Assembly: GCA_902364975.1 (NCBI GenBank)
Contig: CABJFQ010000002.1
Location: 129,041 to 193,040, forward strand
DNA from: Coriobacteriaceae bacterium
GTDB taxonomy: Bacteria > Actinomycetota > Coriobacteriia > Coriobacteriales > Coriobacteriaceae
Direction of reading: 5' to 3'
Length of the DNA: 64,000 nt
In this document: in pieces, positions 27,726 to 38,826 of the stretch
Layout of the letters: every line of letters begins with the position of its first letter
Numbering within the stretch: the stretch's first letter is position 1
Notes under the pieces: generated by a model
Told to the model about the DNA's origin: nothing
What the model saw: only the letters and a program-made list of their open reading frames with translations
The model's database searches: none
Position numbers and translations under genes: made by a program

Positions 27726-28499
27726 CTACTTGTGTGCTTTGCCCTGATTGGCCACGGCGTCGATCTTGGCGGCGATGGTCGCCGGGTCGCCGATGTAGCG
27801 CTTGTCGAGGACGTTGAAATCGGTGTCGAAGGTGTAGACGAGCGGCACGCCGGTGGGGATGTTGACCTTGAGGATCTCCTCGGGCATGAGGTGCTCGAGC
27901 TTCATGACGAGTGAGCGCAGGGAGTTGCCGTGCGCGGCGATGAGTACGCGCTTGCCGGCGAGCATCTGGGGGCGAATCTCGTCTTCGAAATAGGGCCAGG
28001 CGCGGGCGATCGTGTCCTTGAGGCACTCGGTATAGGGTAGCTGATCGGGCGCGATGTCGCGGTATTGCTCCTGGGTGTGGGGGTCGCGCGCGTCGTCCGG
28101 CTCGAGTGCCGGCGGGCAGATATCGAAGGAGCGGCGCCAGATGAGCACCTGTTCGTCGCCGTGCTCCGCGGCGGCATCGGCCTTGTTGAGACCCTGCAAC
28201 GCACCGTAGTGGCGCTCGTTGAGCTTCCAGGATTTGATGACGGGCAGCCACTCGCGATCCATTTGGCCGAGCACGATATCGAGGGTGTGAATTGCGCGCT
28301 TGAGACGCGAGGTGTAGCAGACGTCAAAGTCGAAACCGGCTTCTTTGAGGGCGCGACCGCCTGCTGCGGCTTCTTCGCGGCCCGTGTCGGTGAGCTCGAC
28401 ATCGGTCCAGCCGGTGAACAGGTTGAGTTTGTTCCACTCGGATTCTCCGTGACGGATAAGGACAAGTTGCATTGTCTGTCGGTCTGCTCGGTGCGCCAT
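27726..28499 (-). CDS. gpmA: 2,3-bisphosphoglycerate-dependent phosphoglycerate mutase
   Basis: Glycolytic enzyme that interconverts 3- and 2-phosphoglycerate. It has the phosphohistidine motif VLIRHGESEWN, GWTDVELTDTGREEA, SRLKRAIHT, WKLNERHYGALQGLNK and the second histidine in AAHGNSLRSLV. At 257 residues it fits the dPGM family. The ATG at 28499 has AAGGAGG upstream; an internal ATG at 28472 (MQLVLIRHG) is the usual family start and is an alternative. It is followed by the Nramp transporter gene. Confidence 0.95.
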   Translation of the reverse strand: MAHRADRQTMQLVLIRHGESEWNKLNLFTGWTDVELTDTGREEAAAGGRALKEAGFDFDVCYTSRLKRAIHTLDIVLGQMDREWLPVIKSWKLNERHYGALQGLNKADAAAEHGDEQVLIWRRSFDICPPALEPDDARDPHTQEQYRDIAPDQLPYTECLKDTIARAWPYFEDEIRPQMLAGKRVLIAAHGNSLRSLVMKLEHLMPEEILKVNIPTGVPLVYTFDTDFNVLDKRYIGDPATIAAKIDAVANQGKAHK

Positions 28500-28637
28500 A
28501 GGGGCCTCCTTGATCTGGCACGGTGTGCGTGCCGTTTGCTTGACGCCGCAAAGGATACCCGTTTTAAGCTTAAAAGTTAACCAAGCCTAACAAAATTGTT
28601 CTATTTGAATGGGATGGTGAAGGGGGGCTGCCGAAAT

Positions 28638-28774
28638 GTCTCGATCTGTAACAGCTGGCCGCCAAAACCGGCCCTTCGTGTTACAGATCGAGACAAACCA
28701 AAACCGCTCCGCAGAAAATCTCAATCTGTAACATCTAGGCGCCAAAATCCGCTCTTCCTGTTACAGATTGAGAT
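28638..28774. repeat. 137-bp palindrome doublet (57+23+57), copy 2
   Basis: Units 28638-28694 and 28718-28774 with a 23-bp spacer, between the divergent gpmA and gltB genes. Same arms as copy 1, different 27-bp centres. Confidence 0.85.
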
Positions 28775-28931
28775 GTTTGAAGCGGTGAGCTTACAGGCCG
28801 AACTTGGGCGTCTTGTTGCCGCCCTTGAGGCCTGCTGTGTCGAGCCCCATCATGCAAAAGTCCGCATGGCCCTTGTTTCCAGAATGATTCAAAGGGGCCA
28901 GATGCATATGTGCCGGCTGTCCCTGCACTAA

Positions 28932-28994
28932 AACGTGTACGTCAGCCTCCAAAGATGTCAAATTTCGACATGTTTGGGGGCTGACGTACATGTT
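28932..28994. repeat. 63-bp hairpin in the gpmA-gltB divergent region
   Basis: Two 28-bp arms (28932-28959 and 28967-28994; core GTACGTCAGCC/GGCTGACGTAC) pair at 25 standard positions plus two G-T, around a 7-base loop AAATTTC. It lies 130 bp before gltB. The rest of 28500-29124 has no convincing gene. Confidence 0.65.
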
Positions 28995-29124
28995 TGATAG
29001 CAAGACGTTGATGGTCGGTGTGCGTTACGCGATTGTTTCGAAACGGGCGGGAAACACAGCGGGCCGGCGATGCTCCTAGTATGCCTAGTCAACTGACTGT
29101 CTAAATATCTAGGGGAGGATCGCG

Positions 29125-32100
29125 ATGCAGGCAGATTCCGCTCAGCAGCAGGGCCTTTATCGCCCCGAATTCGACCATGATGCATGTGGCATCGGCGCGC
29201 TTGCCGATATCAACGGTGAGCGCCATCACCAGATTCTGGACGACGCACTGTCCATTCTGGTCAACTTGGAGCACCGCGGCGGCACGGGACTCGAAAAGAA
29301 CACCGGCGACGGCGCCGGCATCCTGTTCCAGGTTCCGCATCACTTTTTCCGTAAAGAGGCTCAAAAGTGCGGCCAGATTCTGCCGGCAGAGGGCGACTAT
29401 GGCGTGGCCATGCTGTTCTTCCCGCAGGACGACAAAGGCGTAGAGGATGCCCGCCGCGTGTTTGAGGAGGGCTGCGCCGAGGCCGGCGTGCCGCTGCTCT
29501 TTTGGCGCGAGGTGCCGGTTGACCCGCACGACTTGGGCGAGACGGCGCGTGCCTGCATGCCCACCATCCTGCAGGCCTTCCTGGGCCGCCCCGACGACAC
29601 GCCCGCCGGCGATGCCTTCGAGCGTCGCCTGTACGTGTGCCGCCGCACCATCGAAAAGAAGGCCGACGCCGAGTTTGCCCTGCGCGACAAGATCTTCTAT
29701 GTGTGCTCCATGAGCTCGCGCACCATCGTGTACAAGGGCATGCTGGTCGCCACACAGATGCGCCGCTTCTTCATCGACCTCAACGACGCCGCCGTCAAGA
29801 CGGCGGTGGCGCTCGTCCACTCGCGCTACTCCACCAACACCACGCCCAGCTGGGAGCGCGCGCATCCCAACCGCTTTATCATCCACAACGGCGAGATCAA
29901 CACCCTTAAGGGCAACGTCAACTGGATTCGCGCCCGCGAACCCAACCTGTACAGCCCCGTGTTACAGCACGATCTTGAGCGCGTGATGCCCATCATCAAC
30001 CGCGAGGGTTCCGACTCGGCGATTTTGGACAACGTGCTTGAGTTTTTGGTCATGAACGGTCGCCCGCTCACGCGTGCCGCGTCCATGTTGCTGCCCGAGC
30101 CGTGGGACCACAACGACAGCCTGAGTGAGGAGCGCCGCGCCTACGACGCCTACCAGTCCATGCTCATGGAGCCGTGGGACGGCCCGGCGGCCATCGCCTT
30201 TACCGACGGTCGCACGCTGGGCGCCGCCCTCGATCGCAACGGCCTGCGCCCCGCTCGTTACTACGTGACGCGCGACGGTCGCTTTATGCTGGCAAGCGAG
30301 GTGGGCACCATCGAGGTGAGCCCCGAGAACATCCTGACGAGCGGCTGTCTGGGGCCGGGCCAGATGCTCGAGGTCGACTTTGCCCGCGGGCGCGTCATCT
30401 ACAATGACGAGCTGCGCGCCCGTTACGCCAAGGAAAAGCCCTACCGTGATTGGATTGCCGAGGAGACGCTGACCGTCGACGCGCTCGATGAGCCCGCCGC
30501 GCCCGCGTCCGCCGAGGACGCCGAGGTGCCCGCCGCCGTGCGTATGGCCAAGCTCGGCTACCACTGGGATGACGTCGACGAGGTCGTGCGTCCCATGGCC
30601 CAGCAGGGCAAGGCCCCGCTCGCCTCGATGGGCATCGACGCACCGCTGGCCTGCCTGTCCAAGAAGACGCGTTCGTTCTTTGACTACTTCTATCAGCTGT
30701 TCGCTCAGGTCACGAACCCGCCCATCGACGCCCTTCGCGAGCATATGGTCACTTCGACCACGCTCTACCTGGGCAACCACGGCAACCTGCTCGAGGACTC
30801 CCGTACGGCCTGCCAGCTGGTGCGCCTGGAGCGTCCGCTGCTCAACGAGGAGGAGTTCGACCGCATTTGCGCCATCGACCGCGTGGGCTTTAAGACCCGC
30901 CGCTTCCGTGCCGTGTACCGCCGCGATGCCGGCGAGGGCGCGCTGCAGGCTGCGCTCAAGCAGCTTGCAGAGGACGTTGAGGCTGCGGTCCGCGATGGCG
31001 TGAACATCGTGGTGTTGAGCGATCGTGCCGCTGCGGGCGAGGTGCCCGTGCCGTCGCTGCTCGCTGTGGGCTGCGTGCATAACCACCTGATCCGCGCCGG
31101 CGTGCGTACCTTTGCCGACATCGTGGTGGAGAGCGGCGACGCCGTGTCTCCGCACGACTTTGCGGCACTGGTGGGCTACTCCGCGAGCGGCATCTATCCG
31201 TACAACGCACATGCGTGCATCCGCGATCTGGCGGCACACGGCGACCTGGACGTGACGGCCGAGCAGGGCATCGCCAACTACAACAAGGCCGCGACGGCGG
31301 GCATCGTCTCCATCATGTCCAAGATGGGCATCTCCACGGTGCAGAGCTACCATTCGGCGCAGATCTTCGAAGCCGTGGGCTTTACGCCGGAGTTCGTCAA
31401 CGCGTACTTTGCCGGCACGGTGAGCCGTGTGGGCGGTATGGGTGTCGAGGACGTTGAGCGCGAGCAAAACGAGCGCTACGACGCCGCGCTCGCCATCCTT
31501 AAGAGCCCGGCTCCCGATCAGCTGCCCACGCTGGGCCTGACCAAGTGGCGCCCGATCGGCGGCGAGGATCACCTGATCGACCCTCAGACTGTCTACTTGC
31601 TGCAGACCGCCTGCCGTGAGGACAGCTTCGACACCTTTAAGGAGTACAGCGCCCGTCTGCACCGTACCGGCCGTGCCGTGCGCCTGCGCGACTTGCTCGA
31701 CTTTGATGCCAGCGGCCGCACGCCGGTTTCGCTCGACGAGGTCGAGCCCGCGCTCAACATCGTCCGCCGCTTTAACACCGGCGCCATGTCGTACGGCTCT
31801 ATCAGCAAGGAAGCACACGAGTGCATGGCCATCGCCATGAACCGCCTGCACGGCCGTTCCAACTCCGGCGAGGGCGGTGAGGATCCGCGTCGCGAGACCC
31901 CGCTGGCTAACGGTGATTCCAAGAACTCCGCGATCAAGCAGGTGGCAAGTGCGCGCTTTGGCGTGACGAGCCGCTACCTGTGCAGCGCCTTCGAGATTCA
32001 GATCAAGATGGCCCAGGGCGCCAAGCCCGGCGAGGGTGGCCACCTGCCCGGCAAGAAGGTCTACCCCTGGATTGCCGAGGTCCGTCAGTCCACGCCCGGC

Positions 32101-33834
32101 ATCGGCCTGATCTCGCCTCCGCCGCATCACGACATCTACTCCATCGAAGACCTGGCCGAGCTCATCTTTGACCTTAAGAACGCCAACCCTGGCGCACGCG
32201 TGTCGGTCAAGCTGGTCAGCGAGGCCGGCGTCGGCACCATCGCCACCGGTGTGGCCAAGGGCGCTGCCGACAAGATCTTGATCAGCGGCCACAATGGCGG
32301 CTCGGGTGCCGCTGCTCGCGATTCGATCTGGCACGCCGGTCTGCCGCTGGAGCTTGGCCTTGCCGAGGCCCAGCAGACGCTGCTGCAAAACGGCCTGCGC
32401 TCGCGCGTGGTGCTCGAGGCCGACGGCAAGCTCATGGACGGCACCGATGTTGCCGTCGCCTGCCTGCTGGGCGCCGAGGAGTTTGGCTTTGCGACCATGC
32501 CGCTCATCTCGATGGGCTGCCTCATGCAGCGCGACTGCCAGCAGGATACCTGCCCCGCCGGCATCGCCACGCAAAACTGCCGCCTGCGTCGCGGCTTCCG
32601 CGGCAAGCCCGAGCACGTCGAGCACTTTATGCTCTTTGTTGCCGGGCAACTGCGCGAGGTCATGGCGAGCCTGGGCTTCCGCACCGTCGACGAGATGGTC
32701 GGCCATCCCGAGTGCTTGCGCCAGATTGAGGTCCCGGGCAACCGTAAGGCCAACCTGCTCGATCTGTCGCCCGTGCTGGCGAGCGCGACCTGCGAGTTCG
32801 GTGCCCATATCCCGGGTGCCGACGGTCGTCACTTCCTGCCGCAGATGGCCGCGGACAGCGAGCTCGACAAGACGCTCGACTCCACGCTGTTCGTGCCCTA
32901 TACGGCCGATGCCCGTGCCCACTTGCGCCCGATTCGCTTCCGCGCCGATATCGCCAACGTCAACCGTTGCGTGGGCACCATCCTGGGTAACGCGGTGACC
33001 AAGGCACATCCCGAGGGCCTGCCCGCCGGCTCCATCACCATCGATTGCGATGGATCGGCCGGTCAGAGCTTTGGCGCCTTCCTGCCGCGCGGCATTACGC
33101 TCAACGTGTGCGGCGACGCCAACGACTACTTTGGCAAAGGCCTTTCGGGCGGCGAGGTGTCGGTGCGCCCCAACCCGCATGCGACCTATAAGTTCGACGA
33201 AAACATCATCGTGGGCAACGTTGCGTTCTTTGGCGCCACGAGCGGCCGTGGCTTCATCAACGGCCTGGCCGGCCAGCGCTTTGGCGTACGCAACTCCGGT
33301 GCCACCGTGGTGGTCGAGGGCTGCGGCAACCATGGCTGCGAGTACATGACGGGCGGTCTGGCGCTTATCCTGGGTGAGGTCGGGCAGAACTTCGCCGCCG
33401 GTATGACGGGCGGCGTGGCCTATGTCTTTGACCAGTACGGCACGCTCGATGCCCGCGTGAACCACGAGAGCGTTGAGCTTAAGGCCTCGACGGCCGGCGA
33501 GCTGGCACAGATTCGCGAGCTCATCCAAGAGCACGTGGACGCGACGCAGAGCCCGCGCGGCATCAAGCTGCTCTACAGCTTTGAGACGATGAGCAAGCAC
33601 TTCGTGAAGGTCATTCCGACCGAGTACGAGCGTGTGCTGGCGATTGTCGCCGCCGCCGAGGCCGTCGGCAAGACGTATGCGCAGGCAGAGGAGCTGGCGT
33701 TTGACATCGTGACCGGTCGCGCGAGCGCTGCGGATGTCGCTCGCTTCGATACTGCGGGCGGTGCTGCGGGCGGTGCTGCGGGCGCTGCGTCCGTGGCTGC
33801 CAGCCCTGTTGCTTCGACCAAGAAGGAGGCGTAA
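29125..33834 (+). CDS. gltB: Glutamate synthase large subunit
   Basis: Large (alpha) subunit of NADPH-type glutamate synthase, which makes two glutamates from glutamine and 2-oxoglutarate. The N-terminal amidotransferase begins near DACGIGALADI, with the nucleophilic Cys exposed after processing of a 21-residue leader. It then has the central domain, the FMN-binding synthase domain (GAMSYGSISKEAHE, KPGEGGHLPG, SGHNGGSGAA) and a 3Fe-4S cysteine set (CLMQRDCQQDTCPAG), then the C-terminal GXGXG beta-helix (SAGQSFGAFLP, VVEGCGNHGCEYMTGG). The 1569-residue length is standard. The C-terminal tail carries a short Gly-Ala repeat. gltD follows after 5 bp. Confidence 0.97.
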   Translation: MQADSAQQQGLYRPEFDHDACGIGALADINGERHHQILDDALSILVNLEHRGGTGLEKNTGDGAGILFQVPHHFFRKEAQKCGQILPAEGDYGVAMLFFPQDDKGVEDARRVFEEGCAEAGVPLLFWREVPVDPHDLGETARACMPTILQAFLGRPDDTPAGDAFERRLYVCRRTIEKKADAEFALRDKIFYVCSMSSRTIVYKGMLVATQMRRFFIDLNDAAVKTAVALVHSRYSTNTTPSWERAHPNRFIIHNGEINTLKGNVNWIRAREPNLYSPVLQHDLERVMPIINREGSDSAILDNVLEFLVMNGRPLTRAASMLLPEPWDHNDSLSEERRAYDAYQSMLMEPWDGPAAIAFTDGRTLGAALDRNGLRPARYYVTRDGRFMLASEVGTIEVSPENILTSGCLGPGQMLEVDFARGRVIYNDELRARYAKEKPYRDWIAEETLTVDALDEPAAPASAEDAEVPAAVRMAKLGYHWDDVDEVVRPMAQQGKAPLASMGIDAPLACLSKKTRSFFDYFYQLFAQVTNPPIDALREHMVTSTTLYLGNHGNLLEDSRTACQLVRLERPLLNEEEFDRICAIDRVGFKTRRFRAVYRRDAGEGALQAALKQLAEDVEAAVRDGVNIVVLSDRAAAGEVPVPSLLAVGCVHNHLIRAGVRTFADIVVESGDAVSPHDFAALVGYSASGIYPYNAHACIRDLAAHGDLDVTAEQGIANYNKAATAGIVSIMSKMGISTVQSYHSAQIFEAVGFTPEFVNAYFAGTVSRVGGMGVEDVEREQNERYDAALAILKSPAPDQLPTLGLTKWRPIGGEDHLIDPQTVYLLQTACREDSFDTFKEYSARLHRTGRAVRLRDLLDFDASGRTPVSLDEVEPALNIVRRFNTGAMSYGSISKEAHECMAIAMNRLHGRSNSGEGGEDPRRETPLANGDSKNSAIKQVASARFGVTSRYLCSAFEIQIKMAQGAKPGEGGHLPGKKVYPWIAEVRQSTPGIGLISPPPHHDIYSIEDLAELIFDLKNANPGARVSVKLVSEAGVGTIATGVAKGAADKILISGHNGGSGAAARDSIWHAGLPLELGLAEAQQTLLQNGLRSRVVLEADGKLMDGTDVAVACLLGAEEFGFATMPLISMGCLMQRDCQQDTCPAGIATQNCRLRRGFRGKPEHVEHFMLFVAGQLREVMASLGFRTVDEMVGHPECLRQIEVPGNRKANLLDLSPVLASATCEFGAHIPGADGRHFLPQMAADSELDKTLDSTLFVPYTADARAHLRPIRFRADIANVNRCVGTILGNAVTKAHPEGLPAGSITIDCDGSAGQSFGAFLPRGITLNVCGDANDYFGKGLSGGEVSVRPNPHATYKFDENIIVGNVAFFGATSGRGFINGLAGQRFGVRNSGATVVVEGCGNHGCEYMTGGLALILGEVGQNFAAGMTGGVAYVFDQYGTLDARVNHESVELKASTAGELAQIRELIQEHVDATQSPRGIKLLYSFETMSKHFVKVIPTEYERVLAIVAAAEAVGKTYAQAEELAFDIVTGRASAADVARFDTAGGAAGGAAGAASVAASPVASTKKEA

Positions 33835-33839
33835 GTGCC

Positions 33840-35321
<1,482 letters not shown>

Positions 35322-35364
35322 AGTAGTCACGGAGATACTCAACAATCGAATCGGAAAGGGCTGT

Positions 35365-35424
35365 CCCTAACTGCCGGCACAAAAGGAACGTCCCTAAGTG
35401 CCGGCAGTTAGGGACGTTCCTTTT
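35365..35424. repeat. Overlapping alternative hairpins after gltD
   Basis: Two perfect inverted repeats share bases and cannot form together. CCCTAACTGCCGGCAC (35365-35380) pairs with 35398-35413; AAAAGGAACGTCCCTAA (35381-35397) pairs with 35408-35424. The words GGAACGTCCC and AGTGCCGGC recur near 46150 and 57630. The rest of 35425-35745 shows overlapping short frames but no convincing gene. Confidence 0.65.
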
Positions 35425-35745
35425 CTGTCGGCACTCGGGGACACTCCTTGCGGATTTGCGAGCAGTTTGCTCGTTTGTCGACGTACGGATGTTCATTTGT
35501 CGACTTCTCGGGCTGTGGTCACCTGTTGTTTCTGTGGTGGCTGCGGGCATCTGGCTCAAAAGGGCGGGTTGGCCGTCTATGTCTACCTGCGGTTTTATTG
35601 CGGTGCGCATTTTCGATCAAGCTTTTCGTCAAGTGTTTGGTCAGTATCTGGTTTGCAGTCGGAGGCCTATTTTGCCCGCGCTGGTCGTGGCTGCCCACCT
35701 TCCTCGTAAGCTCAAATTGAGGTCCATCAGTTTGAGGAGGATGCC

Positions 35746-36453
35746 ATGACTGACCACGCTTTTGACCGAGCAGAGCTAGCCGAAGCCGTCGGCAACGATA
35801 TTGCCGACATGGCTCACTTTTGGATGCTGCGGAAGTTTCAATTCCTGGAGCCGGCGCGCGAACAGTTCGAGATCATTGTCGACCCGTGGCTCAGCTATTG
35901 CACTGAGCCTTCGCAAAACGAAATCATGGCCTACAACATGGCGTTTACCGATTGGCTGCTGTTTGAGCGCCCCTATCGCCATGGCAAAACGCTGCTCGAG
36001 CTGTATGTTGACGAGCCGCCGGCATCGCTTTCGCCTGCCTCGCTCAAGCGGCTCGAGCAGGTACGCGACACGCAGTATTTCTCGCGCTTTGGCATTTTGG
36101 ACAAGAATCCTGCGTCCGGCATGGTCGTGCTGAAGGACACGCGCACCGATCATCGCTTTGATGTCTACGATCCGCATATCGTGCAGAAGGAGCACTGGAG
36201 TGACGGCGCGATTGCGGTGCGCCTCGCCTGCGTCGACGATGTCTGGCTTACGGCGGGACAGCTCTACCTGTATGACATCGCGCGGCTGAGCGATACGGCG
36301 GTCGATGGGCCGGGTGCGGTGCATCCGGAGGACCTGCAGGACGGCTTTGACACCTCGTGCATCAGCTTCTTCTTGCGTCTGGTCCGCGACATCATGGGCG
36401 CCCAGGGGCGGTACGTAAAGTCGCTCAACATCTACGAGCAGGAGTGGGGGTAG
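35746..36453 (+). CDS. Conserved-looking hypothetical protein, 235 aa
   Basis: Soluble protein of unknown function. It starts MTDHAFDRAELAEAVGNDIADMAHFW with a GAGGAGG site well spaced before the ATG, and codon use fits its neighbours, so it is a real gene. It is rich in aromatic and acidic residues, has no signal peptide or membrane helix, and contains the tracts QVRDTQYFSRFGILD and MVVLKDTRTDHRFDVYD, which read as beta strands. I recognise no domain. It has no operon partner: gltD lies 425 bp upstream and a palindrome unit 41 bp downstream. Confidence 0.75.
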   Translation: MTDHAFDRAELAEAVGNDIADMAHFWMLRKFQFLEPAREQFEIIVDPWLSYCTEPSQNEIMAYNMAFTDWLLFERPYRHGKTLLELYVDEPPASLSPASLKRLEQVRDTQYFSRFGILDKNPASGMVVLKDTRTDHRFDVYDPHIVQKEHWSDGAIAVRLACVDDVWLTAGQLYLYDIARLSDTAVDGPGAVHPEDLQDGFDTSCISFFLRLVRDIMGAQGRYVKSLNIYEQEWG

Positions 36454-36493
36454 AGGATGGGCGGTTGTCGCCTGCCTTGCCTTCTGCCCTTTT

Positions 36494-36550
36494 GTCTCGA
36501 TGTGTAACGTTTAACGGCCTGGGGGCGGCCTAACTGTTACAGATTGAGAT
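36494..36550. repeat. Single 57-bp palindrome unit
   Basis: GTCTCGATGTGTAAC and GTTACAGATTGAGAT arms around a 27-bp centre. This is the only single unit of the family in the window. Confidence 0.8.
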
Positions 36551-36702
36551 GTTTCGTCAGCACGGCCGAAGTATCGCCACGCTGTCTCCGTTTGCCCTCA
36601 CATCTCTCTCGTCCCTCCGTTAACCGATATGCTCGACTTTAGGTCGCTGCATTGGGTGATAATGGACAAATGTTCAAGTTAATCGTGAGGGAGGAGCTCG
36701 AT

Positions 36703-38073
36703 ATGGCGACTGCCGATCGTTCCACGTTGTTTATCAATGCGACCATTCTGGATGGTTCGGAGCATATGGAGCCGCAACCCGATATGGCCGTGACTGTTGA
36801 GCGCGGCGTCATCACCTGGATGGGGCCGAGTGCTGTGGCGCAGGCGCCCGCGGGTGCCGAGGTTATCGACCTGGGCGGTGCGTATCTCATGCCCGGTCTC
36901 ATCAATATGCACGCGCACCTGTGCGGCTCGGGCAAGCCTGTCTCGGCCGGCGATGCGGGAGCGCTGATGAAGAAGCTCGATAATCCCGTGGGGCGTGCCA
37001 TCGTCCGCCGCATCCTCAAGGGCAGTGCCCAGCAGCAGCTGGCAAGCGGCGTGACCACGGTGCGCGGCGCGGGCGACCCGCTGTTTGCCGACATTGCCGT
37101 GCGCGACGCTATCGACGCCGGTAAGTATCAGGGTCCGCGTCTGGTAGCGCCGGGAACGGGCGTCACGGTGCCGGGCGGCCATGGTGCGGGCTTGTTCGCC
37201 CAGGTCGCCAATACGCCCGACGAGGCGGCCGAACAGGTGCGCGACTTGTACGCTCGTGGTGCCGACGTCATCAAGTTGTTCGTGACGGGTGGCGTGTTCG
37301 ACGCGACCGAAGTTGGCGAGCCGGGCGTGCTGCGCATGCCGATCGATGTTGCCGCGGCGGCGTGCAAGGCGGCGCACGAGGTGGGCCTGCCGGTTATGGC
37401 TCATGTCGAGAGCACCGAGGGCGTGAAGGCCGCGCTTGAGGCCGGGGTCGACACGATCGAGCACGGTGCCCCGATGACGCCCGAGATCCTGGAGCTGTAT
37501 CGCGGCGCCGCGGGCACACAGCTCGAGGGACGCGCGCCGAGCGTGACCTGCACGATCAGCCCGGCGCTGCCGTTTGTATTGCTCGACCCGGAAAAGACCC
37601 ATTCGACCGATACACAAAAGAAGAACGGCGACATCGTGTGCTCGGGCATCATCGAGAGCGCCCGTGCCGCGCTGGAAGCTGGCATTAAGGTGGGCCTGGG
37701 CACGGACTCAAGCTGCCCGTTCGTGACGCAGTACGACATGTGGCGTGAGGCGGCCTATTTTGCCAAGTATGTCGGTGTGAGCAACGCCTTCGCGCTGCAT
37801 ACGGCTACGCAAGTCAACGCCGAGCTGCTGGGGCTGGGCGGCGAGACCGGTACGATCGAGTGCGGCAAGGCCGCCGATATCCTGGTGACGCGCAAGAATC
37901 CGCTCGATGACCTGTGCGCTCTGCGTGAGCCGACGCATGTGATGTGTCGCGGTGATTTGGTACGCAAGCTCAAGGTGAAGCGTATTCCCGAGGTGGACGC
38001 CGAGCTCGACGCGATTATGGCCATGCCTGCCGAAGCGCTGGCTGAGGAGCTGGCCCGCGACGGTGTGGCGTAG
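36703..38073 (+). CDS. Metal-dependent amidohydrolase
   Basis: 456-residue amidohydrolase-superfamily enzyme. It has an N-terminal beta sandwich, the HxH metal motif INMHAHLCG, the segment ADVIKLFVTGG carrying the bridging Lys, HVES and DTIEHG histidines, and the catalytic Asp in LGTDSSCP. The C-terminal strand AADILVTRKNPLDDL is typical. It resembles the Xaa-Pro dipeptidase/imidazolonepropionase-like branch; the substrate cannot be assigned. The ATG at 36703 is chosen because GGGAGGAG is 8 nt upstream; an in-frame GTG at 36652 lacks this. The gene is monocistronic with its own terminator. Confidence 0.9.
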   Translation: MATADRSTLFINATILDGSEHMEPQPDMAVTVERGVITWMGPSAVAQAPAGAEVIDLGGAYLMPGLINMHAHLCGSGKPVSAGDAGALMKKLDNPVGRAIVRRILKGSAQQQLASGVTTVRGAGDPLFADIAVRDAIDAGKYQGPRLVAPGTGVTVPGGHGAGLFAQVANTPDEAAEQVRDLYARGADVIKLFVTGGVFDATEVGEPGVLRMPIDVAAAACKAAHEVGLPVMAHVESTEGVKAALEAGVDTIEHGAPMTPEILELYRGAAGTQLEGRAPSVTCTISPALPFVLLDPEKTHSTDTQKKNGDIVCSGIIESARAALEAGIKVGLGTDSSCPFVTQYDMWREAAYFAKYVGVSNAFALHTATQVNAELLGLGGETGTIECGKAADILVTRKNPLDDLCALREPTHVMCRGDLVRKLKVKRIPEVDAELDAIMAMPAEALAEELARDGVA

Positions 38074-38106
38074 ATGTGACAAAGGGGCAGCTCCGTTGCC
38101 GCATGC

Positions 38107-38147
38107 AAAAAGCTGAGGTCTCAACACGAGGCCTCGGCTTTTTTATC
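38107..38147 (+). terminator. Amidohydrolase terminator
   Basis: AAAAGCTGAGGTCTC...GAGGCCTCGGCTTTTTT, a 12-bp stem with two G-T pairs and a T-run. The A-rich left flank could let it also serve the convergent minus-strand gene. Confidence 0.9.
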
Positions 38148-38166
38148 GAACAAATACTTAAGATTT

Positions 38167-38195
38167 GGGACAAACAAACCTGATTAATTTGTCCC
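38167..38195. repeat. Short REP-like hairpin
   Basis: GGGACAAA/TTTGTCCC arms around CAAACCTGATTAA, in the gap between convergent genes. Confidence 0.5.
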
Positions 38196-38206
38196 GCGTG
38201 CGGGCG

Positions 38207-38680
38207 TTAGGAGCGGGTTTCCATCTTGGCGTGGCACTTGGGGCAGGTGACGCGGATCTTGCCTTTGCCCTTGGGGACGGAGAGCATCTGGCCGCAGTTG
38301 GGGCACTTGAGGTATGCTGTGGTCTTGCGACCCTTCCACATCTTCTTGGCCGTGCGCTTGGCACGCTCAAAGTCTTCCTTGCTGGTACCGGCCGTGCGCG
38401 AGGCGTTGGCAGCCGCGGCGCCGCTACCCAAGCTCGCGACGAACTTGCCCAGGCCGGGGACGTTAGCGGTCGCGGCGACAAAGGCCGCGTTTTCCTTGCG
38501 ACGTGCGTCGATGTTTTTGGACAGGCCGCGCAGCACGCCAATCACGATTACGGCGATGGCAATCCAGCTGAGCCACTGGATATGGGCTATCGATCCGATC
38601 ATCGCGATGACGATGCCGACAAAGCCCATAACGATGGTGAGCTCATCGGCGCCATTGCGGCCCTTCATAAAGTCATTCAT
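38207..38680 (-). CDS. Membrane protein with C-terminal zinc ribbon
   Basis: 157-residue protein with two adjacent membrane helices (about residues 14-48: TIVMGFVGIVIAMIG, then LSWIAIAVIVIGVL) and a cytoplasmic, Lys-rich linker. It ends in a zinc ribbon with two CxxC pairs: YLKCPNCGQML and VTCPKCHAKME. No enzyme motif is present. It lies downstream of csoR on the same strand, separated by a REP-like repeat, so it may or may not share the copper transcript. Function unknown; nucleic-acid or protein binding by the ribbon is a guess. Confidence 0.85.
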   Translation of the reverse strand: MNDFMKGRNGADELTIVMGFVGIVIAMIGSIAHIQWLSWIAIAVIVIGVLRGLSKNIDARRKENAAFVAATANVPGLGKFVASLGSGAAAANASRTAGTSKEDFERAKRTAKKMWKGRKTTAYLKCPNCGQMLSVPKGKGKIRVTCPKCHAKMETRS

Positions 38681-38738
38681 GCAAATTGCCTTTCATTCGA
38701 TATGCCGCACGCCTTTATACCCGATTTAGAGCAAGGGG

Positions 38739-38818
38739 GACAGGTTATTCTGCACCAATGTGGTGTAAACGTGCCTGTCCCCGATACACCAAGATGGTGC
38801 AAAGCAGTCCGTCCCCAA
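38739..38818. repeat. REP-like element, compound
   Basis: GGGGACAGG...CCTGTCCCC arms enclose a smaller TGCACCA/TGGTGTA pair, and a second CACCA...TGGTG pair with GTCCCC follows. This is the same word set as at 4731-4766 and 46060-46120. Confidence 0.55.
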
Positions 38819-38826
38819 TGCCCCAA

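Noticed and set aside
28791..29003. Minus-strand 70-codon frame between the 137-bp doublet and gltB
   Set aside because: It runs through the 63-bp hairpin and has no ribosome site; the C-terminal tract NKTPKFGL could be a gene relic but cannot be identified.
35398..35749. Overlapping 90-100 codon frames in three plus frames after gltD
   Set aside because: No frame has a clear ribosome site or motif, and they disagree with one another; probably non-coding repeat-derived DNA.
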